Positions 1 to 7,400 of a stretch of 8,075 nucleotides of DNA are shown here, in pieces. This stretch comes from an uncultured Methanobrevibacter sp. (GTDB lineage: Archaea; Methanobacteriota; Methanobacteria; Methanobacteriales; Methanobacteriaceae): assembly GCA_900317865.1 (NCBI GenBank), contig ONIK01000119.1:1-8075 (forward strand), read 5' to 3'. The notes under the pieces were generated by a model, which was not told the origin of the DNA, did not search any database, and was given only the letters and a program-made list of their open reading frames with translations. Position numbers and translations under genes: made by a program. Every line of letters starts with the position of its first letter. The stretch's first letter is position 1.

Positions 1-101
1 ATTAGTGCAATAAAATTCATATCATTAACTTAATATAAGAAAATAAAATGGAGAAAATGAAAAATGTTCAAAATTAAATAATTTCCGCCAACACTCAAAC
101 C

Positions 102-120
102 CCTTAAAAAAAAATTAAGG
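102..120 (-). terminator. T-run terminator downstream of the aldo/keto reductase
   Basis: On the minus strand this stretch reads as a run of nine T (106-114) flanked by the inverted hexamer CCTTAA/TTAAGG. It lies directly after the reductase stop codon at 129. Archaeal RNA polymerase terminates at oligo-T tracts, with or without a hairpin, so position and composition fit a terminator. The first 100 bases to its left hold no gene I can recognise. Inferred from pattern only. Confidence 0.4.
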
Positions 121-128
121 AAAAGAAA

Positions 129-972
129 TTATTTCATTTCCTTTTCCCAAATTCTTATTGTATTTACATTAGCTTTATCTGCCAATTCTTCCATTGTCTT
201 AATTTCATCATCACTTAATTCAATGTTTACTGCATCAGCCGCATCTTCAACATGATGAACCTTTGTTGCTCCGATGATTGGAAGTGTTCCTTTGGCTATT
301 GCCCATGCAATCGGCAATTGAGCAACTTTTGCATCATGTTTTCCTGCAATATCCGCAATTGCCTTATTAAGCTCCCCAATTTCTGCCAAGCTTCCGCCAT
401 ATGCATTTGCCCTGTCTGATCCTTCAGGTTCCTGAATCTTCAGATGAACGATTTAGCAGACTGTAATGGTTTTGAACAGCCCCAAGCTTTAATCCTGCCT
501 CTTTTAAAATCTCATTTGCCTCTTTGATTTCTGCGAGATTATGGTTTGAAACACCAATCATTTTAATATCATGCTCTTTTGCTGTTTCAACCAACTTTTT
601 AGTCCATTCCGGTGCTCCAACAGGATTGTGAATCCAGAAAATATCTATGTCTTCTACACCCAATATTTTTGCGCTGTTTTCATACATTGATGTTACCTCA
701 TTTGCCTCAAACATCTCGGCAAGCTGCGGTGTAAACTTGGTTGAAATTACAAAATCCTCACGGTTGGAAGTTTTTAGGAATTCTCCTAAAACCTCTTCAG
801 ATTTGCCCATACCATAGACATATGCGGTATCCCAAAGGTTTAATCCCAATTCCATTGATTTGTCATAAATCGGTTTTAAGTCTTCAATATTATGTTCGTT
901 TCCAAATGTTCCGTCATTGCCCCATGCCCAAGCGCCGAGGGCAATTTTTGGAAGATTATCTTTTAATGTCAT
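129..972 (-). pseudogene. Aldo/keto reductase, broken by an internal out-of-frame deletion
   Basis: NAD(P)H-dependent aldo/keto reductase (COG0667-like TIM barrel, cytoplasmic). The 5' part (972 down to 424, 182 residues) has an N-terminal barrel with the catalytic tetrad Asp48, Tyr53, Lys79 and His115 in DTAYVYG, STKF and WIHNP contexts, then VSNH and QNHYS strands. After NRSSEDSG it gains one Thr and stops at 424. The 3' part continues in another frame from about 428 to 129, reading PEGSDRANAYGG and then a normal C-terminus with the nucleotide-phosphate site IIGATKVHHVEDA. In family members about 33 residues normally lie between SEDSG and EGSDR (a strand and loop with an AYMVLEQG-like motif). 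They are missing here, so about 100 bp not divisible by three have gone. A TATA-like box about 27 nt before the ATG suggests a leaderless transcript. The substrate is unknown. A sequencing or assembly error is an alternative to a true pseudogene. Confidence 0.85.
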
Positions 973-1066
973 GTTTAATTATCTTAATAGATAAGTATAA
1001 AAAGTTAAAGTGACGGCTATGACACCTAAACCTTAAAATAAGACAAAATAGAAATATTTAAATCAT
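973..1066. promoter_or_regulatory. Divergent promoter region between reductase and HxlR regulator genes
   Basis: Both genes start from this 94-bp spacer. On the minus strand the TATA-like CTTTTTATACT (994-1004) is centred about 27 nt from the reductase ATG, the spacing expected for an archaeal leaderless mRNA. On the plus strand, candidates are TATAAAAAG (996-1004), CTTAAAATA (1032-1040) and AAATATTTAAAT (1052-1063). The second would give a leaderless start at 1067; the third would favour a start at the internal ATG 1088. No Shine-Dalgarno sequence is visible before either ATG. The sequence GTTAAAGTGAC (1004-1014) and the repeated TGAC at 1011 and 1020 could be regulator contacts, as HxlR proteins often control the adjacent divergent gene. 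This is inference. Confidence 0.5.
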
Positions 1067-1438
1067 ATGACATATTTTGATTTTGAAATGACACACTGCC
1101 CCGTTGAATTATCCCTTGATATAATCAATAGAAAATGGGTTTTACAAATTATTTGTGACATGTTCTTTGGAAAAACCAGATTTAGCGAATTTCAAAAGGA
1201 AAGACCTGAAAAGTCAAACAAGGCATTGTCCAGAAGTTTGAAATTCATGGAAGAACAGGGATTGATTAAAAAAGATGCTGATGAATATTTCCTAACCGAT
1301 AAAGGAAAATCATTAAATAAAGTCATTTATGATTTGGTTGAATTTACTTTAGACAATAATAAGGAATTATACGATGAAAAAACTATTCTAAAGGCAAAGG
1401 AAGGATTCAGAAAACAATTGTTGAACCAAACTTGCTGA
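1067..1438 (+). CDS. HxlR-family winged helix-turn-helix transcriptional regulator
   Basis: DNA-binding regulator, 123 residues, the usual HxlR length. The family signature starts with HCPVELSLDIINRKW (10-24): Cys11 followed by the conserved GKW-like turn, here NRKW. The winged helix-turn-helix covers about 35-85: RFSEFQ, recognition helix around 50-63 (SNKALSRSLKFMEEQGLI) and wing KKDADEYFLTDKGKSL. A C-terminal dimerisation helix follows. Cys11 aligns with the redox- or electrophile-sensing cysteine of some bacterial HxlR proteins such as YodB and HypR; Cys30 and Cys123 are also present. It is divergent from the reductase and convergent with an efflux gene, so it probably controls one or both. 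The start at 1067 is the longest in-frame ATG; ATG 1088 (Met8) is a good alternative because a TATA-like box at 1052-1063 lies about 30 nt upstream of it. The inducer is unknown. Intact. Confidence 0.88.
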   Translation: MTYFDFEMTHCPVELSLDIINRKWVLQIICDMFFGKTRFSEFQKERPEKSNKALSRSLKFMEEQGLIKKDADEYFLTDKGKSLNKVIYDLVEFTLDNNKELYDEKTILKAKEGFRKQLLNQTC

Positions 1439-1554
1439 TATCCAGAGATTTAACATCATTACACTTTAAAAATCAACCATAAGGAGCCATCTGGGCATTG
1501 AAACATGTTCAGACACATAATAAATTTCATTGGATTAATTTTAATTATCCATAA

Positions 1555-1565
1555 GTTACAGTAAC
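1555..1565. repeat. Perfect 11-bp palindrome GTTAC-A-GTAAC
   Basis: A short perfect inverted repeat in the 166-bp spacer where the regulator and transporter genes converge. The same spacer shows no gene and no clear T-run terminator. It matches GTTAAAGTGAC in the reductase/regulator promoter (1004-1014) at 9 of 11 positions, so it could be a second binding site for the local regulator. At this length and composition chance is also likely. Confidence 0.2.
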
Positions 1566-1604
1566 ACTTGGCAACAACAATGTTAAATCAAAATCTGAAT
1601 TATA

Positions 1605-2918
1605 TTAACCATCTACAATGTCACTTTTATTTTTTATGAAGAATACTGTTATTATTAATAATATTACCGTAATTATTATCATCATTAAGGAAGTTAAACT
1701 GAATGAATTGACGGATAGCTGATTATGAGTAATTTTTCCATTTGCCAATATCTGCATTATCACGACTGTAATAGATGAACCTATCGCTCCTATAACCTGC
1801 CTTGCAGTGTTGTTGATTGCGGTTGCATCTTCAACATCACCTGCTACAACACTCATTGCCCATGTAATGGCCGGTGACAGACCGAGTCCGCAGCCGATTC
1901 CCCTGATTATCTGAGTAATTAACAAATATTCGAATGATGAATTCATATTATAATTCATCATGGCGACAAAACAAATTATATTTAAAACAGATGAAGCTAT
2001 TAAAACAGGCCTTATTCCAATTTTATCGGCCAATACAGGACCAATGAAGTTAAACACTATCATAATGATTGCTGCAGGGAACAATATGAGTCCAGATTCT
2101 GTTGAAGAATAATATGCCACGTTTTGAACAAACAAAGGTACAACTACATTGATTCCACACATTATAAAGTAGAGCAATGATGCAAAAACAGTTCCATATA
2201 CAAAATACTTATTTTTCAGCACATTCAATTTGATCAAAGGTTTTTCAATCTTATTTTGACGATTGACAAATATTATTAATGAAATTGCTCCAACAACAAT
2301 TGGTAAAATTACATGAGTTAAGCTGAATCCGAACTCTGCAACATTTGAAAATCCAATCATAAGCCCTACACAAAATAGTATTGACAATATCAACGAAGGA
2401 ACATCCAAAGGATACTTTTCTGTTTCAAGCTCGAAGTTTACTAAAAGCATTGACAAAATTAAGATTGCAACTGCAATTATTGCCAGAAATTCAAAAATAA
2501 CTCTCCAGCCATATAAATCAACAATAAATCCACCTATTGTCGGTCCCATTGCAGGCACAATTCCAACAAGGAATCCCATTAATCCCATGAAAAATCCCCA
2601 TTTTTCCTCAGGCATTATCCTGAAAATTAATATCTGACCTATGGGTATTAAAATACCTGTTCCCATAGCTTCGAGGGAGGTTATCAATATTGTTTTAATC
2701 TTAAATCTTTTTGTAATATATGCAGTTGGAGGAATCATTACTCCAAGCACCAACAGAAATATGGAATACGTCCATTGTGCAGTTGCAGAAGATATTGCAA
2801 AATCATTCATATAATAAGGCAAACTTGTTGTTACAATACTTTGTGATATTAAAGTAACTGAAGAAGCAAGTATAATTATAATTAAAGTTATTAAACCCGT
2901 GTTATTTTTAAATTCCAT
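1605..2918 (-). CDS. DHA2-type MFS multidrug efflux transporter, apparently lacking TM helix 3
   Basis: Proton-driven drug exporter of the EmrB/QacA (DHA2, 14-helix) group, inner membrane, 437 residues. The N-terminus has TM1 (9-31), the TSLPYYMNDF and TAQWTYSIF signatures (31-40, 47-54), TM2, and the loop motif A relative PTAYITKRFKIKT (64-76). Motif C is present as GIVPAMGPTIGG (119-130). Further hydrophobic segments follow to TM14 (407-428). Between RFKIKT and LEAMGTG (82-88) the usual helix 3 and the Arg of motif B (RxxxxxG at the head of helix 4) are absent; ITS joins straight to LEAMGTG. I count 13 helices instead of 14, and relatives of about 465 residues would fit a loss of about 28-30. 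The frame is kept, so translation continues, but topology should be disturbed and function is doubtful. The substrate is unknown. A weak AGGA lies 9 nt before the ATG. The convergent HxlR gene suggests inducible efflux. Confidence 0.85.
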   Translation of the reverse strand: MEFKNNTGLITLIIIILASSVTLISQSIVTTSLPYYMNDFAISSATAQWTYSIFLLVLGVMIPPTAYITKRFKIKTILITSLEAMGTGILIPIGQILIFRIMPEEKWGFFMGLMGFLVGIVPAMGPTIGGFIVDLYGWRVIFEFLAIIAVAILILSMLLVNFELETEKYPLDVPSLILSILFCVGLMIGFSNVAEFGFSLTHVILPIVVGAISLIIFVNRQNKIEKPLIKLNVLKNKYFVYGTVFASLLYFIMCGINVVVPLFVQNVAYYSSTESGLILFPAAIIMIVFNFIGPVLADKIGIRPVLIASSVLNIICFVAMMNYNMNSSFEYLLITQIIRGIGCGLGLSPAITWAMSVVAGDVEDATAINNTARQVIGAIGSSITVVIMQILANGKITHNQLSVNSFSLTSLMMIIITVILLIITVFFIKNKSDIVDG

Positions 2919-2946
2919 ACTATTTTTCCTATAATTAGTTGTCCAA

Positions 2947-2964
2947 ATAATAATTTATTATTAT
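2947..2964 (-). promoter_or_regulatory. 18-bp palindrome at the transporter core promoter (candidate operator)
   Basis: ATAATAAT and its perfect reverse complement ATTATTAT are separated by TT, 29-46 nt upstream of the transporter ATG. In an archaeal gene with a short leader this is where the TATA box sits, so a dimeric regulator bound here would block TBP/TFB. The HxlR protein nearby is the obvious candidate. The site is pure A/T in a very AT-rich spacer, so the symmetry may be accidental. Confidence 0.3.
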
Positions 2965-3083
2965 CTCATAATTTTTAAATTTTTTGAAAAAAAAATTACA
3001 AGAAAAATTATTAAATCAATTTTATCCATATTTCAATAATTGAAATGAAAAAAATTAAAATATTTGAGTTTGTGTGTCAATAT

Positions 3084-3103
3084 AATAGATTTACTAATCT
3101 ATT
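3084..3103. repeat. Hairpin: 8-bp perfect stem, 4-nt loop, then TT
   Basis: AATAGATT-TACT-AATCTATT. On the plus strand two more T follow the stem, which ends in TT, giving a terminator-like look. However, no plus-strand gene precedes it within the spacer. It may be a relic terminator of a lost gene or the end of an excised element. Confidence 0.3.
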
Positions 3104-3366
3104 TTACAACATCATCAATAAGCAACAGTGAATTAGGATTATGCAACTTTTGGTTCCTTTGACCAGATCCATTTTGACGTTGGCATAACACTCTTTTAAT
3201 TATCTACTAATTTTTAGTTAGATTTGTTTAATAATTAACGAACAAATATTACTTGTCAAATGCCCCCACACTAACAGCATATCAATGAAATACTAAAGTA
3301 AACATTAAGATGACGTACTATTAGGAAAATTAATTATATTTACAAAAATCTCTAATGAAAAATTCC

Positions 3367-3383
3367 AAAAGTATATAATAAAA
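3367..3383 (+). promoter_or_regulatory. Relic TATA-box region before the ATPase remnant
   Basis: GTATATAATAAAA preceded by an A-rich, BRE-like CCAAAA lies about 50 nt before the ATG at 3425. A start site about 25 nt downstream would give a leader of roughly 25 nt. Position and sequence fit an archaeal core promoter that outlived its gene. Confidence 0.35.
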
Positions 3384-3424
3384 ATATCAAAAAGTCTCCA
3401 ATAAAAAATAATAAGTTTATTGAA

Positions 3425-3970
3425 ATGGAAAGAAAATACCTAAAGCGTTACATGGATGATGATTTAGAAAGATATCTTAGAATGATTGGTGCAGTATTAA
3501 TGGTTAGACCAAATGGTGTGGAAAAACTACAACCGCCGAAAGACATGCTAAAAGTGTTATAAAATTACAAGACCCTAAACGAAAAGAAACATATAAAATA
3601 TGGGGCAGGATTTGATCCTGACAGATTATTAGAAGGTAATAAACCTAAACTAATTGATGTGGCCAGAATCTGTTGTGAAAAAAAGATAAAGAAACACAAT
3701 TATTTGTTGCTAAATCATATGTTCAAAATATTTGCAACACAGATATTTCCGCAATTGATGGAGTTAAAAGAAATCCGGATAAAGTGAGAACCCTCTTAAA
3801 ATCTCTCGCAAGAAATAATTCAACAATCGTTAATGATAAAACAATAATGACAGACGTAATGTAAAAAAAATAAGCAATGGAACATACTACTCTTATATCA
3901 AAGCATTGAAAGACTAATTCTTTATAGAAGAGATAAGGGATGGTCACCAGACATTAAATCAAAAAGATAG
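3425..3970 (+). pseudogene. Remnant of a COG1373-type AAA ATPase with DUF4143 domain
   Basis: Family members couple an N-terminal P-loop ATPase to a C-terminal DUF4143 domain; their role is not settled (DNA- or defence-related proposals exist). The pieces can be read in order by changing frame. Frame 1 (3425-3562) gives MERKYLKRYMDDDLERYLRM and IGAVLMVRP. After a 1-nt loss near 3511, the Walker A KWCGKTTTAERHAKS and KLQDPKRKETYK follow (to the stop at 3613). Then comes DPDRLLEGNKPKLID (3608 onward). About 100 codons that normally hold Walker B and the sensor region are gone around 3657-3690. Next is QLFVAKSYVQNICNTD, then ISAIDGVKRNPDKVR and NDKTIMTDVM (3685-3864). Last are YYSYIKALKD (to 3917), FFIEEIR, and in yet another frame WSPDIKSK (3941-3964). 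The first Gly of the P-loop context is Arg. Clearly non-functional. The far 3' end of the gene is not recognisable. The opposite-strand open frame at 3723-3947 is a shadow. Confidence 0.85.
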
Positions 3971-4035
3971 AAAATATTTGAAGAAGAATACTGCAAAATA
4001 GTCACATTTTAACATCATTCTACGAAAATTGAGTG

Positions 4036-4059
4036 AAGGGATATTTAGATATAACCCTT
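4036..4059 (-). terminator. Hairpin downstream of the NRPS gene, possible terminator
   Basis: AAGGG-ATAT, loop TTAG, ATAT-(AA bulge)-CCCTT forms a 9-bp stem with a 2-nt bulge, about 45 nt beyond the last stop of the synthetase on the minus strand. It is the most GC-rich stem in this spacer. On the minus strand the nearest T-runs are ATTTTT before it (around 4077-4083) and ATTTT shortly after, so it is not a textbook terminator. The spacer 3971-4103 holds no gene that I can see. Confidence 0.3.
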
Positions 4060-4103
4060 TGGTATAACATCATAAGTAAAAATATTACATGGATTCACAA
4101 TAT

Positions 4104-4406
4104 TTAAGAGAGGTTATTGAAATATTTGACAATTTTAGAAATATCTCTATCAATAATATCTTTATGTGTTGAATTAATAATAATAAATTCATAATCATCA
4201 GTAATTTCATTTAATTTCTCTTTAAAATTATTTGAAGTGCTTAAATATAATATAGGGCAATTTACTTTTGGAGTATGAAAATCCCATTTAGAATTAGCCA
4301 TACACACCTCAATAAATTTATTTTTAAAATCATCTTCAAAATTTTCTAGTATATATTTAAATTCATCATTATTGAAGAAATAATTAATAATGTTTTCTCT
4401 TGATTC
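4104..4406 (-). pseudogene. C-terminal part of the NRPS thioesterase domain in the -1 frame
   Basis: This frame is open from after a TGA at 4409-4407 down to TAA at 4106-4104 (100 codons) and overlaps the end of the main synthetase frame by about 58 nt. It reads ESRENIINYFFNND, a helical lid-like stretch, then WDFHTPKVNCPILYLSTS, a typical late beta-strand with the hydrolase 'pvl.l.a' pattern. NSTHKDII follows, where the His is the probable catalytic His of an alpha/beta-hydrolase thioesterase, then a C-terminal helix. The longest start in this frame is GTG at 4307; a GAGGTG lies 3 nt before ATG 4301. I take it as the displaced tail of the synthetase rather than a separate gene. From the main-frame Ser to this His is only about 92 residues, against about 127 in surfactin synthetase thioesterase, so a stretch carrying the acid residue may be missing as well as the frame being shifted. 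Confidence 0.75.
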
Positions 4407-7400
4407 TCAGCAATTAATGTTGCATAAATACAACCTAATGAATATCCAACAAGGATATCTCCATTTTGGAAAATATTTGAAATAGCATCAAAATAATGAT
4501 TTAAAGTTGAATCCTGATTTGATATACTTCTAATTTCATCTAATGATAAATCATATTTATAATCATCAATGAGATATATATTTCCTTTAAAATCTATATT
4601 GTTAACTAAATTATAAAATACTGATGATAAGCCTCCCTGAGGAGGAAATATAAACATATTTCTATTTTCAAAACCTGTTTTAAATAATTCAAAACCATAC
4701 TTTTTATTATTTTTTTGAATATTTTGTGCAATAATGTATGGAGTTCTTGAATTCAATATTGTTCTAACATCGATGTCAAAGTCTAATAATAAAATCATCC
4801 TAATTGCAGTTAATGAATCACCACCCAAACGGACAAAGTCATCATAAATACCAATTCTCTCTTGATTAAAGACTTTTTCAAATGCTTCAACAACGTGTTT
4901 TTCAGTTTCTGTTGTTGGAGCAACATACTCAACATGCAAGCTCTCTAAATCGACTTCAGGCAGTGCACGCTTATCCACCTTACCGTTAACATTCAAAGGA
5001 ATAGTATCTAATTTAACAATGAATGAAGGAATCATATAATTCGGTTTGCGCTCACCCACATAATCGCAAATTAAATCTTTAAGAGTGCTTTCATCAAATT
5101 CTTCAGTCACAACAACATAAGCAACAACCTCATTATTGGCATCGTGTTTAATTGTCTGTACCGTTACATCTTCCACATAATCTATTTCGCGTATTACTGC
5201 TTCAATTTCAGATAGTTCCACACGGTTTCCTCTGATTTTAACCTGACTGTCACGACGACCAACAACACCTAACGAAGCATCAGGAAGCAATCTCACCAAG
5301 TCCCCGGTACGATACATTACCTTGTAATCTTTATCATCGTCAAATGGATTTTCTAAAAATTTTTTGGCCGTTTCTTCATCACGATTAATATAACCGTCAG
5401 CCAATAGAAGACCAGACAAGTATAATTCTCCAACAGCACCTACAGGCACACGTCTGAATTCATCATCTAAAATATAGGCTTTAGTATTATAAACTAGCGG
5501 ACCTATTGATGAATAATCAATCTTATCTGAATTTTTAATAGAAGATCCGAATACACAGGCCTCAGTTGGTCCAAATGCATCCACTAAAAGATAATTATCC
5601 GGACTTTTAAACTCACCTAATTTCTCACCACCAACAAGCAGAACTTCCAAAGAAGTATCTTCCACGCTTTGCATGAACAACCTACCAACCTGAGAGGTAA
5701 TGAGAGTGTGAGTGACATTATGAGTTATGAAATAATCATTCAATGCATTAATATCCAATCTGATGTCATCAGGAACTACAGCCAAACAGGCTCCAGAATA
5801 TAAGACTGTAACCATTGCTAAAAGTGCCGCATCAAAACCAATTGTTGCAAACAAACCATAAACATCACCATTTTTCAACCCATACATATCTTCATAAATG
5901 GTTGCTAGGTTAACAATTGATCTGCGAGTAATCTTTACACCTTTTGGAATACCAGTAGTACCACTAGTATATAATATACAAGCCAAATCACCAGAAACAA
6001 CAGACAACTTATCCAAAGTTCCAATATCTTCCTTAAGTAAATCCGAGATATTTAAAAGAATTGTATCTTTTGCCAGTGATTTAACACGCTCATAAGTCTC
6101 ATCACTAACAATAACAACCTTGGATTGAGTATCATCCAACATAAATTGTATACGGTCATCCGGATGAGCATCATCCAAAGGAACATACACCGCACCAACA
6201 GACAAAATACCTAAAGCAGCGAACATATACAACTCAGAACGTTCAACCAAGAATGCAACATTATCCCCTGCTCCAACACCAATATTTTTTAAGGATCTTG
6301 CTATTTTATCAGCAATAAATGCACCTTCGCCGTAGCTATAAGATACATCCTTATAGGACACTAAAGGATTATCTGGGTTTTTAACAAGATTTTCATTGAA
6401 TGCATCAAGCACATCACTATATTTTAAAGGACAATATTTGTCATTGATAGAATCTAAAAGATCCAAATCAGACTGAGAAACATAATTGATATCAGACAAC
6501 TCATCAAGACAAATCATTTGGGATAGAATTCGATTATATGTTCCTACAAATGATTTTATCATGTCACAGGAATATTTATCAGAATATATTATATGTAAAC
6601 TATATTTATCGCCTTTTTGTACAACATTAACATTTAACTCAGTAATCAAATTAGACATCTCTTCAAGATAATCAATATCATAACCTTCATCACTACCAAT
6701 CCAATCTGGCAAGTATTGGAATAGAATATTTGAATTGAGTTCATATTCGCCAGCCAATAATCTGAATGAATAATAATTATGTCTCATCACACCATAAACC
6801 AAATCAGACATCTGATTCATGAAATCAGACACACTTTGATTTTTACAATCAACCAGAATAGGCAAAGTGTTTACATACATACCAATGGCATCTAAATTGT
6901 TAAATCTGTCACGTCCATTTTCAATTATATTAAATAAAACCTTGTTGTTTCCTGTAAATCTGGATAATGTGTATGCAAATATGCTAATGAATAATACATT
7001 TTCGCTAACACCATATTTATCTAAAAATGACTTAAATAAATCATAATCCAAGTCCAAATCAGTAAATAAAACTCCCGGATCATCAGGCAATACGCTACCC
7101 AAGAACATGCCTGCCTCATCTACCTCTGCGAGCATGGAATTATAGAAATCATGAGCAATAGAATATTCTTCTGAATCTTTTATTTGTTGTGTGAAAGCAG
7201 ACACTTTTAAGAACGAATCATCAACATCAACAGCACCACCATCAAGGATAATCTGCAAATCTCGTTTGAATACGTTTTCAGATATTGCATCGAAGATGAT
7301 GTGGTGGAAAACAGCAAACAATTCATATTTATCTTTTTTTTCAACAACTAAAAATTTAGACAAACATTCATTCAAGTCAAATCCTTTTGTTAGGAAAGTA

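Larger units (their letters stand above)
2919..3424. other. 506-bp AT-rich spacer without a recognisable gene
   Basis: This lies between the transporter start and the ATPase remnant. All frames are interrupted often and I recognise no protein family. It contains the transporter promoter on the minus strand, long A and T runs (2976-2998), an 8-bp stem hairpin at 3084-3103, a 7-bp inverted repeat ATTTGTT/AACAAAT (3222-3228 with 3241-3247), and a TATA-like element before the ATPase remnant. No transposase, tRNA or CRISPR repeat is visible. Confidence 0.6.

Noticed and set aside
1..101. Gene end or RNA gene at the left edge
   Set aside because: All frames are interrupted and no tRNA-like or conserved structure was recognised in these bases.
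741..1013. Plus-strand open frame across the reductase 5' half and its promoter
   Set aside because: Antisense to a clear aldo/keto reductase sequence and resembles no family.
2919..3424. Insertion sequence or CRISPR array in the spacer
   Set aside because: There are no transposase words, no long terminal inverted repeats, and no regularly spaced repeats; only short AT-rich hairpins.
3723..3947. Minus-strand open frame with hydrophobic stretches
   Set aside because: It lies opposite the ATPase remnant, whose plus-strand reading gives recognisable family words; the minus frame is a shadow.
4104..4307. Independent small protein gene of 67 residues
   Set aside because: Its sequence reads as the late strands and His motif of the synthetase thioesterase, and the frame is open upstream into the overlap.
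4395..4406. Programmed -1 ribosomal frameshift site (GAGAAAACA on the minus strand)
   Set aside because: The A-run is suggestive, but in the zero frame (GAG AAA ACA) it does not form an X-XXY-YYZ heptamer, and no obvious downstream pseudoknot was seen. A simple indel or deletion explains it better.
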